From a virus: a DNA stretch of 43,020 nt. Below are positions 25,083 through 31,985 of the stretch, piece after piece (positions within the stretch are counted from its first letter, which is position 1; each line of letters opens with the position of its first letter). The stretch spans positions 1 to 43,020 of the IMG/VR virus record IMGVR_UViG_3300020411_000578; one strand, 5' to 3'. Both the position numbers and the translations under genes were made by a program. A model generated the notes under the pieces. That model was given only the letters and a program-made list of their open reading frames with translations. It was not told where the DNA came from and did no database searches.

Positions 25083-25117
25083 GAGAGGGCTATGCGAAAA
25101 AACTTGCCATCCCCTCC
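25083..25117 (-). promoter_or_regulatory. Candidate programmed -1 ribosomal frameshift site (gp26 / gp51-like)
   Basis: On the minus strand the heptamer T TTT TTC (25096-25102) lies in the correct phase, two codons before the gp26 stop at 25090. Slipping back one base continues into the 57-codon ORF without a stop. A Shine-Dalgarno-like GGAGGGG (25111-25117) lies 8 bases upstream, as in the dnaX frameshift site. It could also pair with CCCTC downstream (25085-25089), enclosing the slip site. Confidence 0.65.
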
Positions 25118-25800
25118 AGAACCATCTCACTCTTCTTCTCAGTCTTTGGATTGAAAACTTCAATAGTATGAGATACTTTAGGCATTGATTCAAAAAAGTT
25201 TTGCACTTTCTGAAACTGCATATTGTTCATAGTTTCAAAGAAGTTTATGAGTTCTCCTTTCTTGTATGCTTTTGCGTTTTCTACCTCTTCACCGTTGGCA
25301 ATTTGGTCTACACAATCTGCTGCAAGTTGGAAAATGTCATCAAGTTTAGGATCATCTGCTAGATTATTCTTTACAAATGTATCAATAGAAGGATACTTCA
25401 TCACGAGTGTGACTTCATCAGTAATTTTTATTTTATTTGTATGTTCTTTTGGAACAACTACTTCTACTTCCTCAAGATTAACTTCTACTTCAACTTGAGT
25501 CTCGTTATCATCAGGAGCAATGACTTTAAATTCACTGACTTCACCTACTGACTTAGCACGAATACGTAAGAACAAATATTCAATATCAAATGTAGCAAGT
25601 GTTTCTATTTTTTTAACACTCGTACAATTTTTAATAATCTCTTTAACTGCCTTGATCATTTCCTTTTGATCTTGAGATTCCATTGCCATATAAAGCAATT
25701 TCTCTTCACGAACTAGGAATGGACGGTATGTTACCTTTTGACCGAACGGTAGGGTACATTCATACTCAGGGACCACGAGGGTCGGCAATGGCATTGGCAT
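25090..25800 (-). CDS. gp26: Baseplate hub protein gp26-like (T4 baseplate family)
   Basis: This 236-residue protein has the T4 gp26-type layout: PLPTLVVPEYECTLPFGQKV, then YRPFLVREEKLLYMA (residues about 5-40), a helical core (MIKAVKEIIKNC), IEYLFLRIRAKSVGE (about 74-88), an acidic beta stretch (VNLEEVEVVVP) and a C-terminal helical part (YKKGELINFFETMNNMQFQ). 'PF..REEK.LL.A' and 'D.EYLFL.LRAKSVGE' are family signatures. T4 gp26 takes part in building the central hub. Its 3' end holds the frameshift heptamer that would fuse it to the gp51-position ORF (about 301 residues in total). Confidence 0.85.
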   Translation of the reverse strand: MPMPLPTLVVPEYECTLPFGQKVTYRPFLVREEKLLYMAMESQDQKEMIKAVKEIIKNCTSVKKIETLATFDIEYLFLRIRAKSVGEVSEFKVIAPDDNETQVEVEVNLEEVEVVVPKEHTNKIKITDEVTLVMKYPSIDTFVKNNLADDPKLDDIFQLAADCVDQIANGEEVENAKAYKKGELINFFETMNNMQFQKVQNFFESMPKVSHTIEVFNPKTEKKSEMVLEGMASFFA

Positions 25801-25838
25801 AGTTTTAAATTCAATTCAGTATATAGTTATTTAGCACC

Positions 25839-26531
25839 CTAACGACGGATTACATTCTGATCTATGTAATTACTTGCTCTCCAATCTCCCTGTGATCCTA
25901 TCTTTGCTTCCATACGTAGTCTTTCAACTCTGAACTGAACATCTAACTTCATCAATCGTGTCTGTTTATTGTCAAATGACATCACACTTACATTAGTAGG
26001 GAAACAATTAAATGCAGTCCAACTTGCTGTAACTTTATTTAATCTTGTCTGTCCTATTATTCTCCCTGTAAATGAGTCTGTTGCTCTAAGTATGTCATTA
26101 GATCCACCTTCATACTTATCTATGTGTATGTCTGCTGTGTAATCATCATAAAACATTGTTCTATTCTCAGAGTCTCTACTTATAATTTGAATCCAACGAT
26201 CAAAAACATACCTTGGCCACTGATTTACTGGAACTATGAACTGTATGTTCATCTCTTGTGGTTGTTGGAATGTAGCATACTTTCTTTCAATACCAAAGTT
26301 AGTTACACCTCCAGTCATCAATGCTCTTGATGGAATCTTTACTTCATCTGCAAGATAGTCTACAGCATCATTCCACTCATTTAATTCTACTGATCCACCT
26401 GGTCCTAAAGTATTAGCAGTATTTGCAAACACAAAACGAGGTGGTTGTATTGTGACCTCGAATAGATTACTCTTCGACGGTCCGTAATTACCTTTTGCTA
26501 GAAAATCTTGAAAACCTTTAAAATTTCTCAT
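25839..26531 (-). CDS. Baseplate tail-tube initiator gp54-like (tube-fold) protein
   Basis: This is a 230-residue protein with the same pattern as T4 gp54 and the tail-tube fold: SKSNLFEVTIQPPRFVF (about 19-35; gp54 'QRNNMFSCVFATTP'), ADEVKIPSRAL (about 61-71; gp54 'YSVKMPENRL'), MNIQFIVPVNQWPRYVFDRW (about 93-112; gp54 'LVISFRMD...RAMQDWV'), and FPTNVSVMSFD then LMKLDVQFRVERLR (gp54 'CIPISVSAPELSYD...TTFDVTFAYRV'). gp54 starts polymerisation of the tail tube on the baseplate. It is shorter than T4 gp54 (320). Alternative: a tube protein such as gp19, but the position among hub genes favours gp54. Confidence 0.65.
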   Translation of the reverse strand: MRNFKGFQDFLAKGNYGPSKSNLFEVTIQPPRFVFANTANTLGPGGSVELNEWNDAVDYLADEVKIPSRALMTGGVTNFGIERKYATFQQPQEMNIQFIVPVNQWPRYVFDRWIQIISRDSENRTMFYDDYTADIHIDKYEGGSNDILRATDSFTGRIIGQTRLNKVTASWTAFNCFPTNVSVMSFDNKQTRLMKLDVQFRVERLRMEAKIGSQGDWRASNYIDQNVIRR

Positions 26532-27001
26532 CTTTTTAGTGCTAACTGCGTTGGCATAGGTTTATCTCTTCCATTAATAGTTACATAAAATTGTTCTAAG
26601 GGCATCAAACCTATATCTGCCCAATCAGATTCTGGTATGTCTAATAAAGCACCACGCACTCTATTCCTCAAGTATTTATGCACGGTAAGAGCAAAAACAT
26701 CACTTGATATAGAATTACCTGCTGCTAATGCTTCACCCATCGCTACACGTTCCTGTGGCATCACATAATGTAGGTTAGCACCCCAGAAATGTTCAGCATC
26801 TTCATTCATAATATAAACCAATGGAAACGCATCCCAATGAAACATTTTCTCTTTAAACTTTGGGTTTGGATAGTCAAAGAACACCATCCTACCTACCTGT
26901 GGTGAAACATAGGTATTGAGAGCAGTTCTTAACTTGTTTCTCCACCACTGTTTAGTTCTACCACCAGTTTGTTTTGCTTTTATGTCGGTGAAGGTGCTCA
27001 T
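26528..27001 (-). CDS. Conserved T4-like phage protein, possible virion/DNA-end protein
   Basis: This 157-residue protein starts MSTFTDIKAKQTGGRTKQWW (basic) and has GRMVFFDYPNPKFKEKMFHW followed by DAFPLVYIMNEDAEHFWGAN and LHYVMPQERV. The string 'G.M..F.Y.PK......WD.FPLV.......F.G.NLHY..P..R' is conserved in many T4-like marine phages. The name 'DNA end protector gp2' is sometimes used for genes beside gp4, but I cannot confirm it from sequence. It overlaps gp4 and the gp54-like gene by ATGA, so it belongs to the same translation-coupled set. Confidence 0.65.
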   Translation of the reverse strand: MSTFTDIKAKQTGGRTKQWWRNKLRTALNTYVSPQVGRMVFFDYPNPKFKEKMFHWDAFPLVYIMNEDAEHFWGANLHYVMPQERVAMGEALAAGNSISSDVFALTVHKYLRNRVRGALLDIPESDWADIGLMPLEQFYVTINGRDKPMPTQLALKR

Positions 27002-27438
27002 ACTTGTAACTCTTTCTCGGTTAGTATCATAAATACCATTTGACGATCCTTACAATATTCTCTTGCTGCTTTCCACTTTGCATCATTAACAGCATATGTT
27101 CTTACCTCATTCAAATATTTCTTTGTACGTCGCTGTTGTTTCTTAGGTGTCTGTGTCTGCTTAAGAGGTTTGACCTCGATAATAAGTCTCGTCTTCCCCC
27201 CAGTTTTGGTCCTTGCTCTGACGTAAAAATCTGGAAAGTAGCGATGAACCCTACCATCAACAGGACTGATGTACGGGATAATAATCTCCTCACTACCCCA
27301 TTCCTCCACGTTTATATTGCGGTCGCACCATACCATAAACTTTCTTTCCCATAAACTTCTATAAATAATATTAGTAGGATCCCCTTTGTATTTTCCAGGG
27401 TAACTTGGTTTGAATTTTCCTGAGTAACTTTTAGTCAT
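26998..27438 (-). CDS. gp4: Head completion nuclease gp4
   Basis: This is a 146-residue protein. The frame is open to a TTG at 27444, but ATG at 27438 is the better start. It has the PD-(D/E)XK layout of gp4-type head completion proteins: SLWERKFMVWCDRN (E31), WGSEEIIIPY, a short turn, RYFPDFYVRA (P69-D70) and RLIIEVKP (E88-K90), then a very basic segment (QRRTKKYLNEVR). In T4 gp4 is needed to finish the filled head before tail joining. It ends with ATGA overlap to the next gene, and its coding strand faces the gp48 start, 6 bases apart. Confidence 0.8.
   Translation of the reverse strand: MTKSYSGKFKPSYPGKYKGDPTNIIYRSLWERKFMVWCDRNINVEEWGSEEIIIPYISPVDGRVHRYFPDFYVRARTKTGGKTRLIIEVKPLKQTQTPKKQQRRTKKYLNEVRTYAVNDAKWKAAREYCKDRQMVFMILTEKELQV
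27360..27367 (+). promoter_or_regulatory. T4-type late promoter box for gp48-gp53, inside gp4
   Basis: Exact TATAAATA on the plus strand, 77 bases upstream of the gp48 ATG (27445) and within the antisense strand of gp4. Since gp4 and gp48 start only 6 bases apart, a promoter for the plus-strand pair has to lie inside gp4. The octamer sits where it should to drive gp48-gp53 late. Confidence 0.6.
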
Positions 27439-27444
27439 AATCAA

Positions 27445-28485
27445 ATGTCATTAGTATATCCGAGATCAGTTCCTGGGAGTTCTCTTTTGCAAAACAGAAG
27501 AGATAGTTTCGAGACCAGTTTCGTAGACTATTTAGTAATAAAACACCACTCGTCAACAGATGGTAATCCATATTCTTACATTGGTAACAGTGGTGGATAT
27601 GGTAGTAACAGTGTGCTTGGTGGTGGTGGAGAAGCAGAAGGTAGTTTAAAAAATACAATTTATTTGTACCTACCACCAAAATTACAAGAACAATACTCTA
27701 CAAATTATGAAAGAACAACCGTTGGTGCAGCAGGTGTTCAAGCATTAGATGCAGGAGCAACAGCAGCAGCAGGAGGAGACGTAGATATAGTAAGTGCTAT
27801 TCAAACTACTGCAAAAGCAGCAAAACCTCAGTTTGTTATGGATAAAATTGCAGGTGCTTTAGGTACAATTAATAGTGCACTAGGAGCAAGTGGTTCTAAC
27901 TTAGATGCTAATAGTGTTGGTGCTTTAGTTAAGAAGAAAATATTTAACCCATACCAAGAAACAACATTCCGTGGTACAAACTATCGTTCACATAACTTTT
28001 CTTTCCAATGTCAACCACGTAACAGACAAGAATCAGATGAGTTATATAAGATAATAAACGTTCTCCGTAGAGGAATGTTACCAGAAATGCAAGATGCAGA
28101 TAAAGCAGAACAAACTGGAGTAACAGAAGGAGGTAATGAGACTGATACTACCCTTGCAGAAGAAGCATTTAGTGGGTCAGCAGCAGGTCGTTGGTTAGGA
28201 ATACCAGACTACTTTAGACTTGACATCATTCGTATAGCAGGAACACCAAGTGATGATGGTAGTTTAGAACTGAGTGGTGGTTCTCCAAAAGGATTGAAAA
28301 GAATTATGCAGTTCCCTACTAAAGTAGTGTTAAAAAATATGAGTATAAATTTATCTCCTGATGGTCCATATAATTCATTGAAAGATGCTTTTGATAGTAA
28401 TATGGATTACGGTCCTGCTTCTTTCACAATGTCTCTAGTTTTTGATGAGACTGCATTCCTTACTAGAAATTCACTAACAGTGTAA
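27445..28485 (+). CDS. gp48: Baseplate tail-tube cap gp48
   Basis: This is a 346-residue protein with gp48 features: KNTIYLYLPPKLQEQYSTNY (about 69-88, the 'I.LYLP' strand), TTFRGTNYRSHNFSFQCQPR (about 174-193; 'F....R...F.F...P.N..ES'), a helix NRQESDELYKIINVLRRGML and a C-terminal YFRLDIIRI, FPTKVVLKNMSINLSP, PASFTMSLVFDETAFLTR. gp48 binds the hub top and, with gp54, seeds tail-tube assembly. A Gly-rich loop (SYIGNSGGYGSNSVLGGGG) lies at 44-62. Transcribed on the plus strand from the box at 27360. Its stop overlaps the gp53 start by one base. Confidence 0.85.
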   Translation: MSLVYPRSVPGSSLLQNRRDSFETSFVDYLVIKHHSSTDGNPYSYIGNSGGYGSNSVLGGGGEAEGSLKNTIYLYLPPKLQEQYSTNYERTTVGAAGVQALDAGATAAAGGDVDIVSAIQTTAKAAKPQFVMDKIAGALGTINSALGASGSNLDANSVGALVKKKIFNPYQETTFRGTNYRSHNFSFQCQPRNRQESDELYKIINVLRRGMLPEMQDADKAEQTGVTEGGNETDTTLAEEAFSGSAAGRWLGIPDYFRLDIIRIAGTPSDDGSLELSGGSPKGLKRIMQFPTKVVLKNMSINLSPDGPYNSLKDAFDSNMDYGPASFTMSLVFDETAFLTRNSLTV

Positions 28486-29501
28486 TGGCATACTTTAAAT
28501 ACCTACCTAAAGTTTTTGTTAGAAATAAAACCAGAGTCAACGGTTCACAACCATATGAACTGTCTGTAAATATTTTTAGACGTATCAAAATCAGAGATGA
28601 TTTACAAGGTTCATTACTTGGATTCACTCAGTATGAGATACAAGATGGAACAAGACCTGATCAGGTTGCCTATGAGATATATAAAGATGCAGGTCTAGAC
28701 TGGGTAATTCTTCTAATTAATAACATTATTAATGTAAATGAAGATTGGCCAATGAATCGTGAAGATTTATACAACTATGTCCTAGACAAATACGGTTCTA
28801 TCGAAGGAGTAAAGCACTATGAAACAAAGGAGTATAAGAGTCCTAGTCTTGATCTTGTCCTACTTCCTGGTGGGATTACTGTTTCGGAGTCTTACCAATA
28901 CACGAAACCCGATGGCACCATCCTTCCAAAATCCGAATCTAGATCTTCAGTATCCTACTACTCCTATGAAGCAGCAATAAATGATACTAAGAGAAACATA
29001 TATCTTTTACGTCCACAATATCTAAATGACTTCATTGCAGAGTTCAAGAAGTTAGCAAGGTATCTTCCTAACATTGAACTAGATTCTTCTAACAATAAGA
29101 AAACACAAGGATCTCTTGCTGAAGAATTTATCGGTCTACCCAAGTACAATCGTCCAAGACAGAGCACTGCATCAACAGGTTCTGCATCTGGTGGTGGTTC
29201 TTCTACTGCATTAATATCTTCTGGTGGTTCATCAGCAGCGTCGTCAACAACCACGACAACTACATCTACAGGTGTAACATTAAGTACAACAGATTCAAAT
29301 GCCTCTTCCGCTACAACTTATAATAATACATCATCTACTGACACAAGTTCCTCGTCAAGCAGTTCATCGAGTTCGTCATCAAGTTCATCAAGTTCTTCAT
29401 CCTCAAGTGGATCAAGTAGTTCTAGTTCTTCTAGTGGTTCTTCTAGTTCTAGCGGGTCTTCGGGATCAAGTGGGGGTGGATACTACGGAGGAGGGTACTA
29501 A
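28485..29501 (+). CDS. gp53: Baseplate wedge gp53 with serine-rich C-terminal tail
   Basis: This 338-residue protein has the gp53 wedge domain in its first half: MAYFKYLPKVFVRNK, VNIFRRIKIRDDLQGSL, TQYEIQDGTRPDQVAYEIYK (LysM-like fold), GLDWVILLINNI (about 76-87) and WPMNREDLYNYVLDKYGS. gp53 helps join the wedges into the baseplate. From about residue 225 the protein becomes a low-complexity tail of Ser, Thr and Gly ending in SGGGYYGGGY. This makes it far longer than T4 gp53 (196). The serine codons in the tail are mixed. It ends in convergence with the 81-residue minus gene, with overlapping stop codons. Confidence 0.85.
   Translation: MAYFKYLPKVFVRNKTRVNGSQPYELSVNIFRRIKIRDDLQGSLLGFTQYEIQDGTRPDQVAYEIYKDAGLDWVILLINNIINVNEDWPMNREDLYNYVLDKYGSIEGVKHYETKEYKSPSLDLVLLPGGITVSESYQYTKPDGTILPKSESRSSVSYYSYEAAINDTKRNIYLLRPQYLNDFIAEFKKLARYLPNIELDSSNNKKTQGSLAEEFIGLPKYNRPRQSTASTGSASGGGSSTALISSGGSSAASSTTTTTTSTGVTLSTTDSNASSATTYNNTSSTDTSSSSSSSSSSSSSSSSSSSSSGSSSSSSSSGSSSSSGSSGSSGGGYYGGGY
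29159..29495 (+). repeat. Serine/threonine/glycine low-complexity coding tract
   Basis: About 110 codons of almost only Ser, Thr, Gly and Ala, including a run of over 20 serines. The serine codons alternate among TCA, AGT, TCT, TCG, TCC and AGC, so the tract is not a simple DNA triplet repeat; it is kept at the protein level. It forms the disordered tail of gp53. Confidence 0.85.
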
Positions 29502-29743
29502 TCCAAACAGTAGTCCAACGCTTTTTTAGCAGTATCTTTTAATCTCGGTCTCTTCCACGAAGCATAAGGAATAGTCACTAAAAATCCCAGAAGATCCGCA
29601 TCAGGGTCCTCTGGGATTCCTATTGGTTCAACAAAAAATATACCTGCTCTTGCTACAGTTTTCCACTTACCCACATCGACAAATCCCAACCCTCTCAACG
29701 CACATTCTAGTTTGAGAGAGTAGCATCCGTCGATTAGTTTCAT
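29498..29743 (-). CDS. Hypothetical protein
   Basis: This 81-residue protein is convergent with gp53: its stop TAG and the gp53 stop TAA overlap (bases 29498-29501), with no terminator between. It starts MKLIDGCYSLKLECALRGLG, with a beta-rich middle (GIFFVEPIGIPEDPDADLLG) and a short basic helix at the end. No family is recognised. It directly adjoins the secreted His-rich gene. Confidence 0.6.
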   Translation of the reverse strand: MKLIDGCYSLKLECALRGLGFVDVGKWKTVARAGIFFVEPIGIPEDPDADLLGFLVTIPYASWKRPRLKDTAKKALDYCLD

Positions 29744-30034
29744 TTAAAAACACCAGTTATCGTCTTTGTAAATGTAACAGGGAACTCCGTGTTCGTTGTA
29801 CTCATTCGGTGAGAAGTATGGTCCTCTTCGCCAACCATAGTGATGGTGGTGATGATAATCTCCGTACTCTGGTCTAGGAGCAGGACGATACCAACAGTTC
29901 CAACTTTCAAATGTCCTATCAAAAGCACAATGAGAAGGTTCTACTTCAAATTCTCCACTTTTTAATCTAGTGTGTGCTGATGCAACTTGAGGTGTAGCGA
30001 TTGCTGCTACAAGCATTAAAGGAAAGAGTTTCAT
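29744..30034 (-). CDS. Small secreted His-rich protein
   Basis: This 96-residue protein has a clear signal peptide: MKLFPLMLVAAIATPQVASA with an AxA cleavage site after residue 20. The mature part has four cysteines (HCAFDRTF, NCWYRP, VPCYIY, NWCF), a histidine run (YHHHHHYGW, about 59-67), and aromatic/proline residues. It could form two disulphides in the periplasm and bind a metal (inference). Cyanophages rarely encode exported proteins outside lysis, so the destination is notable. ATGA overlap couples it to the oxygenase upstream. Confidence 0.7.
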   Translation of the reverse strand: MKLFPLMLVAAIATPQVASAHTRLKSGEFEVEPSHCAFDRTFESWNCWYRPAPRPEYGDYHHHHHYGWRRGPYFSPNEYNEHGVPCYIYKDDNWCF

Positions 30035-30630
30035 AATGTAACTTCATTACCGTGTTCTGTACCTATTCTACCACGAATAAACACATCATATGCAATACAT
30101 AGTCGCCAGTTTGTAGACTGGTTGCGTTCTGCCCTGTGTACTAACTGTGATGGAAACATCAACAGAGTTCCAGGTTCGGGTAGTATAGAAAATTGTTTAG
30201 CAGTTGCAGGAACAAATCCTACTGTGTCTGGTTCCAATGTAGGAACAAAACAGTTCTGATAATGTGCTCCCTTGTTAAAGAACAACCTTCCACTGTCAGG
30301 GTTACACATTATATAGTAAACACCACTCATTACAGCGTTGGTATGTGAATGCCAATCACAACTATCTCCAGTTTTATGTGATGCTGCCCAAGATCTTACT
30401 ATCTCTAGTTCATTTGTAGTCTTAATGAGTAGTGTATTATAGCACCAGTCTTCGATCTGCTTCTGTATCCTGTTGTAAACAGAAGGTAGAAAGTTTAAAA
30501 TATTTTTTTCTTTTGTAATACTTTTGGTTTCAAACCTATCCCACTCCATTGTATCGAGAATAGAAAGGGTGCCTTCTGGCACCCCAATATTTTCTTCAAA
30601 AACAGGAGTTGGAAATAACTCGTGCATCAT
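30031..30630 (-). CDS. 2-oxoglutarate/Fe(II) oxygenase (2OG-FeII_Oxy_5-like)
   Basis: This is a 199-residue protein. It begins LFPTPVFEENIGVPEG, the 'LFPTP.' start typical of the family. Iron ligands appear as H94 and H96 in CDWHSHTNAVMSGVYYI and distal H165 in FPSQLVHRAERN; R176 in NWRLCIAYD is the likely 2OG-binding arginine. The substrate is unknown. It shares the fold with the oxygenase at 37503-38120, so the two are likely paralogues. It lies after gp32 and overlaps the secreted protein gene. Confidence 0.85.
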   Translation of the reverse strand: MMHELFPTPVFEENIGVPEGTLSILDTMEWDRFETKSITKEKNILNFLPSVYNRIQKQIEDWCYNTLLIKTTNELEIVRSWAASHKTGDSCDWHSHTNAVMSGVYYIMCNPDSGRLFFNKGAHYQNCFVPTLEPDTVGFVPATAKQFSILPEPGTLLMFPSQLVHRAERNQSTNWRLCIAYDVFIRGRIGTEHGNEVTL

Positions 30631-30645
30631 AAGGGTATCAAACTA

Positions 30646-31587
30646 TTAATCTTCCTCTGCGAGTTTCTGGAAGAAACTTAACGCATCGTCCTCCTCTTCT
30701 TTAGCAGCAGGAGTTGTTGCAGACGCAACAGTTTTAGTCGCTGAGAATGATTCAACCTCTTCCTTCCAGTTTGTATTTGGAACAGGGGTTTCTGTGATAC
30801 TTGGTGCGTGATCGTATTTGTCTGTGTCGAATGACTTTGGTTGAACTGCTTGTCCAAGAACTGCCTTAAGACGTTCATCCAACTGGTCGTAACTTTTGAA
30901 ATTAGATTCATCAGTAAACTCCTCAAGGGAATAACTGCTGTTATAAATCTCTTCCAACTTAGAATCGTCAAAGTTACCTAGAGTTGATGCTGCATTGAAT
31001 GATGAGTCATCGTAGTTCCAGTAACCTGCGACCTGCTTGATCTTTAATTTAAAGTCTGCACCTTTCCAAAGATCGAATGGGTTGATCGCGGGTTGTGGAT
31101 CGTAGTCGTTCTCGTCTGGTTGCATACGTGCTGTAAGTTTATCAAAGATACGCTTACCAAACTTGTATAGAAAGACCTGTCCTTCGTTCTCTGGGTTTAG
31201 AGGGTCTTTGATAACATAGATGTTAGCAAAATAGGAAAGTTTTCTTTTTTGTTTACGTGCTATGTCCTTGTCTGCTTCTCTTCCACTATTCCATAGACCA
31301 GAATTGTGTGCACAAATAGGACATTTTTCACCTTTGGTTGTAGGACAGTTTTCAATTAACCATCCACCAGGACCTTGAAATGCGTGACTCCAAACCTGTG
31401 CCCAAGGTAGATCGCTTGCGTTCTTTTGTGGAACGAAACGAATAATAGCAAAACCATTACCTGACTTATCAACTCCTGGTTTCCATAAACGGTCGTCAGA
31501 TTGTTTACCGTTGCTGTTCATTTTGTTGATCTCTTTTGTTAGATCAGCAAACTTACCAGAAGATTTTTTTAAACTTGCGAATGACAT
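30646..31587 (-). CDS. gp32: Single-stranded DNA-binding protein gp32
   Basis: This is a 313-residue protein from ATG 31587; the frame is open further upstream, but residues before MSFASLKKSS look non-coding. The N-terminal basic region (SLKKSSGKFADLTKEI) is the cooperativity 'LAST'-type domain. The zinc site H68-x12-C81-x7-C89-x2-C92 (in WSHAFQGPGG, NCPTTKGEKCPIC) matches T4 gp32 (H64, C77, C87, C90). The OB-fold core follows (LYKFGKRIFDKLTARM). The acidic tail EEEDDALSFFQKLAEED recruits replication and repair proteins. A 14-bp palindrome lies 36 bases upstream, a possible autoregulatory site. Confidence 0.93.
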   Translation of the reverse strand: MSFASLKKSSGKFADLTKEINKMNSNGKQSDDRLWKPGVDKSGNGFAIIRFVPQKNASDLPWAQVWSHAFQGPGGWLIENCPTTKGEKCPICAHNSGLWNSGREADKDIARKQKRKLSYFANIYVIKDPLNPENEGQVFLYKFGKRIFDKLTARMQPDENDYDPQPAINPFDLWKGADFKLKIKQVAGYWNYDDSSFNAASTLGNFDDSKLEEIYNSSYSLEEFTDESNFKSYDQLDERLKAVLGQAVQPKSFDTDKYDHAPSITETPVPNTNWKEEVESFSATKTVASATTPAAKEEEDDALSFFQKLAEED

Positions 31588-31623
31588 AATTAGTCTGTTG
31601 TTTGTGTGTTGTGTAAAATATAC

Positions 31624-31637
31624 TACCCTATAGGGTA
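31624..31637. promoter_or_regulatory. 14-bp perfect palindrome upstream of gp32
   Basis: TACCCTATAGGGTA is a perfect palindrome in the 56-base gap between the gp32 start (31587) and the stop of the upstream gene (31644). It could be a repressor/operator site or a weak mRNA hairpin for gp32 autoregulation, as T4 gp32 represses its own translation at a 5' structure. No pseudoknot is obvious. Confidence 0.35.
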
Positions 31638-31643
31638 ACATAA

Positions 31644-31985
31644 CTATTTAGTTGCGTCAAGTTCCCTTCTCCACGAGTGTAAGCGTTTCTCCATATCTTC
31701 TAAGACTTCTTGAATTTGCTTGCCACCACTATAGATTTGAGTCATTTGGTCTATGCGAATCTTGACCTCCGCTGCTTCTTCATCCTCCAATGCCATCAAA
31801 CATAGTCTACCATAAAAGATCTTTTGTTTAGCAATTAGTTCTAAAGTTTTAACGATGTGTAACTTCTTATCTTCCTTCTTCATCAAAGGAAATCTAACTG
31901 ACAAATCATACAAATCTTTATAGAGTTGTTGCATATTCTCCAACTCTTCTTTAATTACTTCTGATTCATAGAATGGGTTGGTCAT
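31644..31985 (-). CDS. DUF1825-like protein (cyanobacterial family)
   Basis: This 113-residue helical protein resembles the cyanobacterial DUF1825 family: YESEVIKEELENMQQLYKDL (family 'F.S.IV..E...L..DY..L'), HIVKTLELIAKQKIFYGRLC (family 'I..ME.L....RIF..R..L'), and IQEVLEDMEKRLHSWRREL at the C-terminus. Such genes are normally confined to cyanobacteria, so this looks host-derived. Function of the family is unknown. It is next to gp33 (ATGA overlap), so it is expressed with late-transcription and replication genes. Confidence 0.55.
   Translation of the reverse strand: MTNPFYESEVIKEELENMQQLYKDLYDLSVRFPLMKKEDKKLHIVKTLELIAKQKIFYGRLCLMALEDEEAAEVKIRIDQMTQIYSGGKQIQEVLEDMEKRLHSWRRELDATK

Noticed and set aside
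27431-27679. Minus-strand frame over the start of gp48
   Set aside because: It is opposite a well-supported gp48 start, with a His/Leu/Tyr-biased sequence typical of a shadow frame.
29159-29495. DNA triplet-repeat expansion
   Set aside because: Serine codons vary throughout, so it is not a simple microsatellite.
30678-30971. Minus-strand frame inside gp32
   Set aside because: It is a shifted frame of the gp32 C-terminal half; gp32 itself is unambiguous.
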